From NCBI RefSeq assembly GCF_900142785.1, contig NZ_FRCD01000004.1:186001-250000 (forward strand): a stretch of DNA of 64,000 bases, written 5' to 3'. The stretch's first letter is position 1; each line of letters begins with the position of its first letter. The notes under the pieces are model-generated. The model was given only the letters and a program-made list of their open reading frames with translations, was not told where the DNA came from and made no database searches. Below are positions 53,385-61,600 of the stretch, in pieces. Both the position numbers and the translations under genes were made by a program. This stretch comes from Chryseobacterium carnipullorum. GTDB taxonomy: Bacteria; Bacteroidota; Bacteroidia; Flavobacteriales; Weeksellaceae.

Positions 53385-54193
53385 TAAAAATCCAATTGGA
53401 ATGGCTTCTCTTCATCGCTTACAATGCCTAAAGCTTCGTAAACGTATTTGAAGGTGGAAAGCAATACCGGTTTACCATTAATAACGGCTACATCATGCTC
53501 AAAGTGAGCAGAAGGCAGATTATCAAGGGTGGTAACTGTCCAGCCGTCATTATGGAATTTTACTTTTTCAGTCCCCATATTAACCATTGGTTCAATAGCG
53601 ATCGCCAGACCGTCTTTGATCACCTTTCCGCTTCCCTGTTTTCCGTAATTCGGAACCTGCGGATCTTCATGCATCTTTCTTCCAAGACCGTGTCCCACAA
53701 GCTCTTTTACTACGCCGTATCCTTCTTTTTCACAATGGGTCTGGATGGCATGAGAAATATCCCCTATCCTTTTTCCTCTTATACACTGTGCAATTCCCTT
53801 GTAAAGTGATTCTTTGGTAACCTGCAACAGTTTTTTAACCTCAGGTTTTACTTCACCGATCTCAAATGTATAGGCATGATCTCCTACAAAACCGTTCAGA
53901 ATAACGCCACAGTCTACCGACAGAACGTCTCCTTCCTGTATAATATCATTATTGGGAAAACCGTGAACTACCTGATCATTTGGAGAAATACATAAAGAAT
54001 TCGGAAAACCGCCATATCCTAAGAAAGCTGGTTCAGCCCCGTGATCTTTAATAAAATCATGGGCCAGTTGATCAAGATATAAAGTATTAATTCCCGGTTT
54101 TATTTCTTTAGCAAGCATTCCCAGTGTTTTAGACACCAGATGTGCACTCTCCTTCATGAGGCGGAGTTCCTCTATTGTTTTTAATTGAATCAT
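53384..54193 (-). CDS. map: Type I methionyl aminopeptidase
   Basis: This 269-aa enzyme removes N-terminal methionine from new proteins. The five metal ligands of the MetAP family are in place: D in VDCGV, D in GFVGDHAYTF, H in GHGLGRKMHEDP, E in AIEPMVNMG and E in FEHDVAV. HGLGRKMHEDPQVPNYG is the type I signature. The map stop and the methyltransferase start overlap as TAATG. The 97-bp gap upstream carries degenerate TTAATTTACCAATG-like repeats. Confidence 0.95.
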   Translation of the reverse strand: MIQLKTIEELRLMKESAHLVSKTLGMLAKEIKPGINTLYLDQLAHDFIKDHGAEPAFLGYGGFPNSLCISPNDQVVHGFPNNDIIQEGDVLSVDCGVILNGFVGDHAYTFEIGEVKPEVKKLLQVTKESLYKGIAQCIRGKRIGDISHAIQTHCEKEGYGVVKELVGHGLGRKMHEDPQVPNYGKQGSGKVIKDGLAIAIEPMVNMGTEKVKFHNDGWTVTTLDNLPSAHFEHDVAVINGKPVLLSTFKYVYEALGIVSDEEKPFQLDF

Positions 54194-54198
54194 TGTAT

Positions 54199-54290
54199 TA
54201 ATTTACCAATGTATTAATGTACCAGTGTAACAATTTCACTAACGGTTTATTGCTACATTGTTATACTATTAAATTGTTGTATTATATATT
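54199..54290. repeat. Degenerate tandem repeat related to 38942-39036
   Basis: The gap upstream of map has TTTACCAATGTATTAATGTACCAGTGTAACAATTTC-like units (shown in part: ACCAGTGTAACAATTTC). The GTGTAACAAT core also occurs in the 38942-39036 block. No gene is seen here. Confidence 0.45.
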
Positions 54291-54722
54291 TTACCAGAAA
54301 AGTCCTTTTTTCTTTTCTTTTTTAAGTTTTGAGTAGGCAAGAACTTCTTTTCCTTCTACACGGAATTCTATTCTGTCCTGGATAATATTGTAAATTTCGC
54401 CCCATCCAGGAAATCCCCCTAAATTTCTGTCATCGATGAACCAGTCTGCATCCAGTTTTCTGGATTGATTTTCAGAATCGAAAACTTCACCTTCAAAGCT
54501 GGAATTGATGGCGTAAAATTCAATGCCGTTTTTCTTGCAGAATTCCACTGCTTCATCTAAAGTCTTTCCATGTCTGTAAGTCCATAGGATCAACCTGTAC
54601 CCTTCTGCCTGAAGTCTTCTTAATGTTTCGAAAGCAAAAATTTTCGCTTTTCCAATTGCAGGATAGGCATCATCAACGATCGTTCCGTCGAAATCCACAG
54701 CAATTTTTTTATTATTTAACAT
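54291..54722 (-). CDS. HAD-type hydrolase (BT0820-like)
   Basis: This 143-aa small HAD protein begins with motif 1 VDFDGTIVDDAYP (DxD-type nucleophile pair), followed by AEGYRLILWTYRHGKTLDEAVEFC and a late WFIDDRNLGGFPGWGEIY with the motif 4 acidic pair DD. It corresponds to a short cap-less HAD group found in Bacteroides (BT0820). The substrate is unknown. It has its own TATCTTTG box 23 nt upstream. It lies downstream of the desaturase gene on the same strand. Confidence 0.8.
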   Translation of the reverse strand: MLNNKKIAVDFDGTIVDDAYPAIGKAKIFAFETLRRLQAEGYRLILWTYRHGKTLDEAVEFCKKNGIEFYAINSSFEGEVFDSENQSRKLDADWFIDDRNLGGFPGWGEIYNIIQDRIEFRVEGKEVLAYSKLKKEKKKGLFW

Positions 54723-54757
54723 TGTGTACCATTTTTTAGCTTTGCAAAGATAAGAAA

Positions 54758-54788
54758 TAAAAAGAGTGCCTAAAACGATGGCACTCTT
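54758..54788 (-). terminator. Terminator after the acyl-ACP desaturase gene
   Basis: AAGAGTGCC and GGCACTCTT form a 9-bp stem and on the minus strand are followed by TTTTT. It overlaps the region upstream of the HAD-type gene promoter. Confidence 0.82.
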
Positions 54789-54818
54789 AAGTTTTTATAA
54801 TTTAATGATAATCTGTTA

Positions 54819-55799
54819 TTAACTCTTCACCCATTTAAACTCGAACTGAAGATCCGGTGTAGAAATCCGGTCTGTAATTTTCTGAAGTCTCGAAGGAAGT
54901 TTCATTAAATATTCCTGCGCTTTTTCAGCTTTCTCAGTAAGTCCTTTTACATGTTCAATCTTCCATTCATCCAACAGGTCTGATAAAATATTGATATAAT
55001 CATTTCCTGTATACACCATACATCTCTGGGCTGCATCTGAGAAATGTCCCCAAAGTTCACCTGCCTTCTGACCAGACTGTCTCATCATGTGAGCAGGCAT
55101 TACGATCTTCTTACGCATCATATCCTCAAAAGCAAGGATCATTTCTGATGGATCTATTTCTAAAATTTTAGCAACGAAATGCTTATAAGCTTTGGCATGT
55201 CTGGCTTCGTCTGCGGCAATAACCCCACACATTTTAGCCAGTTTTCCGTTTCCGGACTGTTTTGCCAATGTTCCTACTCTACGGTGAGAAATGTTGGTAG
55301 CCGTTTCCTGAAAACTTGTATAAATAAAGTTTCTGTAAGGATCCATACTTGTACCCAGATCAAAACCGTCATTAATTAAATATTGAGTGGTAACTTCCAG
55401 CTCTCTCATGTTCACTCTTCCACACAAATAAAGATATTTGCTTAAAAGATCTCCATGTCTGTTTTCTTCACCGGTCCATGCTCTTATCCAGTTGGCCCAG
55501 CCCACTTCATTCTTCTCCTGATCAATTCCGTCTACTCCCATCAACCATGACTCATATGAAGGCAGAGCTTCTTCTGTGATACAGTCTCCGATCAGCGTTA
55601 CAAAAAGGTCATAAGGCATTTCACGGGCAAAAGTCTGAATTTCTTCAAGATCATATTTAAAATCAGAGCTTGATGGATCCGGAAGATAATCAGAAGGCTG
55701 CCAAATCTTTTCAATTGGCGTTAAAAATTTATCCAGAAAAGAACCTACCTCCTTTTCCAATATTCCCATTACTTCTTTTCTAACAAGCTTTTGATACAT
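54819..55799 (-). CDS. Acyl-ACP desaturase (di-iron)
   Basis: The start is the ATG at 55797-55799 (326 aa), giving MYQKLVRKEVMGILEKE. A longer frame from 55886 adds 29 residues with no family support. The two di-iron EXXH motifs are EENRHGDLLSKYL and DEARHAKAYKHFV, with further ligands in the helices between. It introduces a double bond into acyl-ACP, normally delta-9, and needs reduced ferredoxin. It is a typical flavobacterial fatty-acid desaturase and is cytosolic. A TATCTTTG box is 22 nt upstream. Confidence 0.93.
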   Translation of the reverse strand: MYQKLVRKEVMGILEKEVGSFLDKFLTPIEKIWQPSDYLPDPSSSDFKYDLEEIQTFAREMPYDLFVTLIGDCITEEALPSYESWLMGVDGIDQEKNEVGWANWIRAWTGEENRHGDLLSKYLYLCGRVNMRELEVTTQYLINDGFDLGTSMDPYRNFIYTSFQETATNISHRRVGTLAKQSGNGKLAKMCGVIAADEARHAKAYKHFVAKILEIDPSEMILAFEDMMRKKIVMPAHMMRQSGQKAGELWGHFSDAAQRCMVYTGNDYINILSDLLDEWKIEHVKGLTEKAEKAQEYLMKLPSRLQKITDRISTPDLQFEFKWVKS

Positions 55800-55821
55800 T
55801 TTCTTATATGGATTTAATTTA

Positions 55822-55829
55822 CAAAGATA
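55822..55829 (-). promoter_or_regulatory. -7 box upstream of the acyl-ACP desaturase gene
   Basis: TATCTTTG on the minus strand matches TAnnTTTG and lies 22 nt before the ATG. No TTG at the right distance was found. Confidence 0.35.
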
Positions 55830-55895
55830 TGATTTATTTATTATTTGTCGCATAATAACATATGCAACCCATACCATGACTGACATAAATCATAC

Positions 55896-55930
55896 AAAAA
55901 TGCCGCCATCTATACTATAACGGCATTTTT
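55896..55930 (-). terminator. Terminator after gpmI
   Basis: AAAAATGCCG and CGGCATTTTT form a 10-bp stem with a 15-nt loop, 20 bp past the gpmI stop, and are followed by a T-rich tail. Confidence 0.85.
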
Positions 55931-55949
55931 ATGACATTATTATTGAATT

Positions 55950-57491
55950 TTAGCTAACTAAAATATCTCCTGTCATTATTTCCGGAATTTCCACTCCCAT
56001 TACTTTTAAAATAGTTGGGGCTACATCTCCCAGTTTTCCAGGTTTCAGATTCCATGTATGGTCCTTATCCATTACAATAAATGGCACAAGGTTCGTAGAA
56101 TGCTGTGTATTTGGGGTACCATCCGGATTGATCATGACATCTGAGTTTCCATGGTCTGCCAGAATGAATACGGCATATCCGTTCTCATAAGCGGCAGTGG
56201 CAACTTTTTCAATGCACTGATCTACTGTTTCAGCGGCTTTTACAGCGGCTTCAAAAACGCCGGTATGGCCTACCATATCTGTATTGGCAAAGTTCAGACA
56301 GACAAAATCAGCCGTTCCGTTTTCCAATTCCGGTACGATGACATTCGTGATGTCATAGGCAGACATTTCGGGCTTAAGATCATAAGTAGGAACATCTTTC
56401 GGACTTGGACAAAGAAGTCTTCGTTCACCATTGAACTCCTCTTCTCTACCTCCGGAAAAGAAGAAAGTGACGTGAGGGTATTTTTCTGTTTCAGCAATTC
56501 TTATCTGCGTCTTACCATTTCTTTCAAGAATTTCTCCCATGGTTTCCTTCAGTACTTCTTCATCAAATACAACCTGTACATTCTGATAGGTCTTATCATA
56601 ATTGGTTAACGTGATGTAGTGAAGGTTAAGTTTACGCATAAAGAACTCAGGAAAATCTTTCTGGGTAAGAACTTCTGTGATCTCACGTCCTCTGTCGGTA
56701 CGGAAGTTGAAACAAATGACCACATCACCGTCTATAATTTTGGCTACCGGTACTACATTTCCTGTTTCAGTGGTCTTCACCAGAATAACGGGCTTTAAGA
56801 ACTCATCGGTTACGTTATTATCATAAGAAGATTTAATAGCAGCCAGAGCATCTGTTGTTTGCAGTCCTACTCCTTCTACCATAGCATCGTATGCCAGTTT
56901 TACACGCTCCCATCTTTTGTCACGGTCCATTGCATAATATCTTCCAATTACCGTTGCAAGCTTACCTACTGTAGTTTCCATGTGACCCTGAAGCTCCTCT
57001 ATAAATCCAAGTCCTGAATGCGGATCACAGTCTCTTCCGTCTGTAAAGGCATGAACAAAAACATTTTCATGAAGTCCGAACTCCTGAGCGGCAGTTAATA
57101 AACCTTTTAAATGATTGATATGTGAGTGTACTCCTCCATTGGAAACCAATCCGATGAAGTGTAGTTTTTTATTTTCTCTTTTAGCATAATCGAAGGCATC
57201 CTGGATGATCTGCTGCTGTCCCAAAGTTCCGTTCTCAACGGCCATATTCAGTTTCACAAGATTCTGATAGACCACTCTTCCAGCGCCTAAATTCATGTGC
57301 CCAACTTCAGAATTCCCCATTTGTCCTACAGGAAGTCCTACAGCCAGACCACTGGCTTCAAGTGTTGTATGTGGAAATTTTTGATAACAGCTGTCTATAA
57401 ATGGAGTGTTTGCTTTTTCCAGGGCAGATACCTCTGGATTTGTTCCCAGTCCCCATCCGTCAAGGATTGCTAATATTGCTTTTTTTGACAT
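55950..57491 (-). CDS. gpmI: 2,3-bisphosphoglycerate-independent phosphoglycerate mutase
   Basis: This 513-aa alkaline-phosphatase-superfamily enzyme interconverts 3- and 2-phosphoglycerate in glycolysis. The Mn ligand Asp is in LDGWGLG (residue 11) and the phospho-serine is S61 in MGNSEVGHMNLGAG. HAFTDGRDCDPHSG, YYAMDRDKRWER, FRTDRGREIT, and the metal-binding VCLNFANTDMVGHTG and ADHGNSD blocks follow. It is complete and of normal length. A TAAATTTG box is 21 nt upstream. Confidence 0.96.
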   Translation of the reverse strand: MSKKAILAILDGWGLGTNPEVSALEKANTPFIDSCYQKFPHTTLEASGLAVGLPVGQMGNSEVGHMNLGAGRVVYQNLVKLNMAVENGTLGQQQIIQDAFDYAKRENKKLHFIGLVSNGGVHSHINHLKGLLTAAQEFGLHENVFVHAFTDGRDCDPHSGLGFIEELQGHMETTVGKLATVIGRYYAMDRDKRWERVKLAYDAMVEGVGLQTTDALAAIKSSYDNNVTDEFLKPVILVKTTETGNVVPVAKIIDGDVVICFNFRTDRGREITEVLTQKDFPEFFMRKLNLHYITLTNYDKTYQNVQVVFDEEVLKETMGEILERNGKTQIRIAETEKYPHVTFFFSGGREEEFNGERRLLCPSPKDVPTYDLKPEMSAYDITNVIVPELENGTADFVCLNFANTDMVGHTGVFEAAVKAAETVDQCIEKVATAAYENGYAVFILADHGNSDVMINPDGTPNTQHSTNLVPFIVMDKDHTWNLKPGKLGDVAPTILKVMGVEIPEIMTGDILVS

Positions 57492-57511
57492 TTCTATAAC
57501 TTTTTGTTACA

Positions 57512-57519
57512 CAAATTTA
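57512..57519 (-). promoter_or_regulatory. -7 box upstream of gpmI
   Basis: TAAATTTG on the minus strand matches TAnnTTTG and is 20 nt before the ATG. No matching TTG lies upstream. Confidence 0.4.
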
Positions 57520-57812
57520 CCTAATTTCCGATGAATAGAAGAATTTGAAAGGTTTATTTTAAAAACATTCTGGTAAAAATAGTACATATTATTAGTATAG
57601 AATCTACGAATGATTTGCTTTTCTGTTCTCGCGCGGATTTCGCTGATGGGGCAGATTTTTAAATTTTATTCGGTTCGAATGATTCTGGTTATTGGTGGAA
57701 ATTATTTGTACGCTGTAACTAAGTTTTGTTTTTTTTGCCACAGATTGCAGAGATTTTCACGGATGATTTAGATTGTTGATGTGAATGATTGGTGCTATTT
57801 GTGAAAAATTAT

Positions 57813-57844
57813 TTGTGATATTTGTGTTTAAACATTTAATTTTG
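57813..57844 (+). promoter_or_regulatory. Promoter for the eIF1-like gene
   Basis: TTG at 57813-57815 is separated by 21 nt from TAATTTTG at 57837-57844. The ATG follows the box by only 4 nt, which implies a leaderless transcript. Confidence 0.5.
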
Positions 57845-57848
57845 CTTT

Positions 57849-58172
57849 ATGGATTTACGAGATCAGTTAAAGAACCTTTTTCCTGAACATGAGGAAAAGG
57901 ATTTTGAAATGCCTAAGGAAGAATTTAAGCAGCAGGAACCGTTGGTGTGCAAATTTGAAAAGAAGGGCAGAAACGGAAAGCCTGTAACGATTGTGGAAGG
58001 CTGGGAAGGAAGTGAAGATGATTTAAAGAAAATTTCAAAAAAAATAAAAACCACCTTAGGAATAGGCGGTTCAGAGAAAGATGGAACGATCATTATTCAG
58101 GGCGATAATCGTGATAAAATAATGAATATCCTTAAAGAAATGGGATATAAAACCAAAAGAGTCGGCGGATAA
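57849..58172 (+). CDS. eIF1/SUI1-like translation factor (YciH family)
   Basis: This 107-aa protein has an N-terminal acidic/basic stretch and then a SUI1 domain. GRNGKPVTIVEGWEGSEDDLKKISKKIKT is the beta-hairpin plus helix, and IIIQGDNRDKIMNILKEMGYKTKRVGG is the end. The bacterial form (YciH) influences start-codon selection. It is cytosolic. It has its own promoter directly against the start codon. The LRR protein gene ends 3 bp further on the opposite strand. Confidence 0.9.
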   Translation: MDLRDQLKNLFPEHEEKDFEMPKEEFKQQEPLVCKFEKKGRNGKPVTIVEGWEGSEDDLKKISKKIKTTLGIGGSEKDGTIIIQGDNRDKIMNILKEMGYKTKRVGG

Positions 58173-58174
58173 AT

Positions 58175-59074
58175 CTAGAAATAGATCTGGGTGTCCGGCA
58201 TCAGGTTTTTTAATCGTTCAATCTTAGTTTTTTCAATTGGATTTCCTGTAAGAATAAGGGTTTTCAGGTTTTTAAGCTGTGCTATTTCTGCAGGAAGATC
58301 TTTTAGGTCATTGTTCGCAAGATTCATACTGACGATATTTTTGAGCCCTTTTATTCCGGACGATATTTCTGTAATGTGATTGTCGCTTGCGTTTAAAAAT
58401 TCAAGATTTTTAGCTTTAAACAAGTTTTCAGGAAGTTTTACAATAGTATTCTGCTGCAATTCCAGATATTTCAATTGTTTAGGGAAAGATAGATTTCCCA
58501 GATCACTGATCTGATTTTCAGATAAATTGAGGAATTTTAAATTTTTGATTCTGTCTAACCGGTCCGCAATGATGCTGATCTGGTTTCCCTGAAGGTTAAT
58601 TTCTTCCAAAGCAGGAATTTCCATTAATGCTTCCGGAAACACATTCAGGTTGTTGGCATCCAAATGAACTGCTTTTAAATGTTGAAGCAGAGCAACATTC
58701 GGATTGATGCTCGTGAGTCCGTTAAGGTTTATTGAAAATGTGTGCAGCTTTTTCAGATTTCCTATTTCATCAGGAATGTATTTTATACTGTTTTCATTAA
58801 CATTTAAAATCTCCAGTTCAGTAAGGGTAAAAATCTCCTGGTCCATTTTTTCAAGTTTATTTCCCATAATGTTCAGAAAAAACAGAGCATTCAGTTTCGA
58901 GATTTGTGGTGGCAGATTAAAAAGCCCTTTTTCCCTGAAACTCATGCTGTAAACAGTCTTCTTACTGCTCAATGCTTCGTCTATATTGGTAAACGTAGGA
59001 TATTTTACGGGATCGATCTGTGCTTTCGCGTGACAGATCGACAAAATAGAAATCAATAGGACAAGTTTTTTCAT
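58175..59074 (-). CDS. Secreted leucine-rich repeat protein
   Basis: This 299-aa protein has a signal peptide (MKKLVLLISILSICHAKA) and then about nine leucine-rich repeats of 22-24 residues with the consensus LxxLxxLxLxxNxIxxLPxxI (for example LFFLNIMGNKLEKMDQEIFTL and LEYLNASDNHITEI-type units). The repeat length matches the bacterial/plant-like LRR class. It should form a curved binding surface in the periplasm or on the cell surface; the partner is unknown. It lies downstream of the PhoX-like gene, separated by a very strong hairpin. Confidence 0.88.
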   Translation of the reverse strand: MKKLVLLISILSICHAKAQIDPVKYPTFTNIDEALSSKKTVYSMSFREKGLFNLPPQISKLNALFFLNIMGNKLEKMDQEIFTLTELEILNVNENSIKYIPDEIGNLKKLHTFSINLNGLTSINPNVALLQHLKAVHLDANNLNVFPEALMEIPALEEINLQGNQISIIADRLDRIKNLKFLNLSENQISDLGNLSFPKQLKYLELQQNTIVKLPENLFKAKNLEFLNASDNHITEISSGIKGLKNIVSMNLANNDLKDLPAEIAQLKNLKTLILTGNPIEKTKIERLKNLMPDTQIYF

Positions 59075-59081
59075 AGTGATA

Positions 59082-59116
59082 AATTTCGGGCGGCGGCAAA
59101 GCCGCCGCCCGAAATT
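59082..59116 (-). terminator. GC-rich terminator-like hairpin after the PhoX-like gene
   Basis: AATTTCGGGCGGCGGC and its exact complement form a 16-bp stem with an AAA/TTT loop, 14 bp past the PhoX-like gene stop. It is unusually GC-rich for this genome. Confidence 0.82.
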
Positions 59117-59129
59117 GGATATTAATAAT

Positions 59130-61283
59130 TTACTTTTTTAATAATTTCACAGTCTTCTGGAAACCACCTTCTGCTTCGATATTCAGAACCAGAATACGCG
59201 ATGTTTCCAGCTGGTGAGTGAAATCAAGATCCAATGACCTGTTCACACCGCTGAATCTTTTCGTATAAACAATCTTTCCATCCATGCTGTAGGCGGTTAC
59301 TGAAATATCTTTCAATCCTTTTGGCGAATTGATTTTAACCATTCCTGAAGTAGGATTCGGAGCGACCTCAACGGTATTTTCTGCATTGTGACTGTCAACA
59401 GTTCCCAAGGCTCCGGCTGTTCCTAAGTTTTGCTTTAAAGCAATAACAATCGTAGCTGATTTTCCTCTGTAGTCGATTGTGTTTCCTGTAGCATCAATAT
59501 CCGTGGAAATCGTAGAATCAGGATGCTGAATAGAGAAGAAACCAAATTTATGATCCGGGGTAAATGTCAGTCCCGTAGGTTCTGATCCTGCCGGCATAGA
59601 AGCGAAAAGTCTCACTTTAGGATTAGCCTGCGTATGATCCGGAGCAATTACCCAGATGTAATTTTTTCCACCATCCTGAAGAACCCAAAGGTTTCCAAGT
59701 TCATCAAACGTAAGGTTGTCATTTCCATCACCCCAAGCTTCAGTTTTCATTCCCTGTGGGGTATTGAAAGAATAAGAAGTAGAAGCCCCTCCTACAAAAG
59801 TTTCTACCTGAGAAGCTGTTGTTCCGTTATCCTGAAGACGGTATACTTTGTCTAATCCTTTTGCGGTAAAGTAGATCTTTCCGTCCAAAGGACTGATGTC
59901 TACGTCTTCTACTCCATTAAATCTTGTTCCTCCTAATGACTGGGCAAGAGCGGTTGTATTATTCTGGTCTGCCTTTACTTTGTTCGGAACCTGAATCCAG
60001 GTTGCGGTGGTTCCTACAGGATCCCCGGAAGTACTTAATCCCTGATCAAGTTTTAGCACATAAAGATTTCCTGAAGCCAAGTTGTTCGGTGTATCCATTA
60101 CATATTTATATACCATGTGAGTTCCACCATCTTCTCCGTAATAGGCTGTGGTTCCTGCATTATTTACCACCACATTTTCGTGATTCATGATTCCCATCTG
60201 CCAAAGCTTTCCTTTGGATCCGTCTGTATTTTTGGAAACGACCTGCGCAGTCGCTGGATCAATCTCTACCAGCCATCCGTAATCTTTATAACCATCACTG
60301 TTGACATCATTGGAGGTAACAGATTCTTCCGCTGTCACAACAGTTCCCCAAGGCGTAACTCCACCCGAACAGTTTCTGATCGTTTGAACCAAACTTGGAT
60401 CTGAGAAACTTACTGCTCTCGATCTTGTCAGCTGCCATAGTTTTGTAGAAGAATTGTAAGTAACCTCAGCCATTGTAACACCTCCGGGATTGGTTTCATG
60501 GTTTACCGAAAGATATCCGTTGGTACTGCTACCTGTTTTGGGAACATAGGCTGTAAAATCATTCTGACCTCCTACCATTCCACCTCCTTCGGTGTAGTTG
60601 TCGCCTTCTTTTAAAATAAGCTGATATTTATGCTCTGCCGGAATGATCAGTTTATTGGTTTGGGCAGTAGGAACAATGGAAGTAAAACAACTGATGTGTG
60701 TTCCTGTACATGCTGCAGGAGGCGTAACAGTAGTTGTTGTCTTTAAATAAGCATCGATTCTGAGGTCTGAGCTGGTTCCGGTTCTGTTGTGAAGTTCTAC
60801 AGAAATCCTGTTCGTTCCGTTTACAAATTGAGACTTGGGAATAGAGAAAATATTATAAACACTTTCCGCAGCACCATCAATCGTTGTACTGGAAGGTGTA
60901 TTGAAAGCAATAGTTCCCGCAGGCATATTATCTCTCACCACCTCAATTCCGTTAAGGTAAACAACAATTCCGTCATCTCTCATCACTCCCAGTTCCATAT
61001 TATCTGAAAGGGTTGATAAGTCTACCGTAAAATCTTTAGCAAAATATGCTGCGGTAAGACCTGAGCTGATGGTAGTGGTGACAGGGTCTCCATATCCCAG
61101 AGGCCCGTTTCCAACTGCCCATGTTGAAATATCAAATGTCTGACCTTTCCATGGATCTGCCAGGGCCTGATTGTTGTCTTTATATCTCCACGACGAGTTT
61201 TTGTTGAATAAAAAGGTCTGCGCTTTCACACTAAACCCAGCGGCCATTGCCAGCGCCGCAATTGTAAGTAATTTTTTCTTCAT
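59130..61283 (-). CDS. PhoX-like phosphatase-family protein with T9SS sorting domain
   Basis: This 717-aa secreted protein has a signal peptide (MKKKLLTIAALAMAAGFSVKAQ). An N-terminal beta domain of about 170 residues follows (FLFNKNSSWRYKDNNQALAD ... RISVELHNRTG) and then a PhoX-like beta-propeller. PhoX motifs seen are YLSVNHETNPGG, SGGVTPWGTVVTAEE and NHENVVV. A T9SS type A C-terminal sorting domain (VEVAPNPTSGMVKI ... VKLLKK) ends the protein. PhoX enzymes are Ca/Fe alkaline phosphatases. The extra N-terminal domain and sorting tail make it a surface or secreted form. A TAGTTTTG box lies 24 nt upstream and a GATA repeat about 155 bp upstream. Confidence 0.85.
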   Translation of the reverse strand: MKKKLLTIAALAMAAGFSVKAQTFLFNKNSSWRYKDNNQALADPWKGQTFDISTWAVGNGPLGYGDPVTTTISSGLTAAYFAKDFTVDLSTLSDNMELGVMRDDGIVVYLNGIEVVRDNMPAGTIAFNTPSSTTIDGAAESVYNIFSIPKSQFVNGTNRISVELHNRTGTSSDLRIDAYLKTTTTVTPPAACTGTHISCFTSIVPTAQTNKLIIPAEHKYQLILKEGDNYTEGGGMVGGQNDFTAYVPKTGSSTNGYLSVNHETNPGGVTMAEVTYNSSTKLWQLTRSRAVSFSDPSLVQTIRNCSGGVTPWGTVVTAEESVTSNDVNSDGYKDYGWLVEIDPATAQVVSKNTDGSKGKLWQMGIMNHENVVVNNAGTTAYYGEDGGTHMVYKYVMDTPNNLASGNLYVLKLDQGLSTSGDPVGTTATWIQVPNKVKADQNNTTALAQSLGGTRFNGVEDVDISPLDGKIYFTAKGLDKVYRLQDNGTTASQVETFVGGASTSYSFNTPQGMKTEAWGDGNDNLTFDELGNLWVLQDGGKNYIWVIAPDHTQANPKVRLFASMPAGSEPTGLTFTPDHKFGFFSIQHPDSTISTDIDATGNTIDYRGKSATIVIALKQNLGTAGALGTVDSHNAENTVEVAPNPTSGMVKINSPKGLKDISVTAYSMDGKIVYTKRFSGVNRSLDLDFTHQLETSRILVLNIEAEGGFQKTVKLLKK

Positions 61284-61307
61284 TTTTTATTGATTTATTA
61301 GACCCTG

Positions 61308-61315
61308 CAAAACTA
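61308..61315 (-). promoter_or_regulatory. -7 box upstream of the PhoX-like gene
   Basis: TAGTTTTG on the minus strand matches TAnnTTTG and lies 24 nt before the ATG. The GATA tract starts about 120 bp further upstream. Confidence 0.4.
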
Positions 61316-61436
61316 TTTTTTTGACGCTGAACCTCTGTTAATAGGACTTTAAATATAGATCCGGGAATATTAATTAATCTGAAACCTAATGTTAAGGGAA
61401 TTAAATAATTGTTAAATAATGAATGATACCATCAAT

Positions 61437-61503
<67 letters not shown>

Positions 61504-61600
61504 CGTACTATACGATTCACCATTTCAGCAAAACATTGCCTTGAACCTGTCATCTTAAAAACTATTTTTACATTCAAAAATTCGAAACCCTTAACGCTTC

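Larger units (their letters stand above)
57492..57848. other. Intergenic region upstream of gpmI and the eIF1-like gene with repeat-like sequence
   Basis: The 357-bp gap has no supported gene. It contains the gpmI -7 box (57512-57519) and the plus-strand promoter at 57813-57844. In the middle are CGCGCGGATTTCGCTGATGG and GCCACAGATTGCAGAGATTT stretches. These look like fragments of dispersed non-coding repeats seen in flavobacterial genomes, but I cannot confirm this. Confidence 0.5.
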
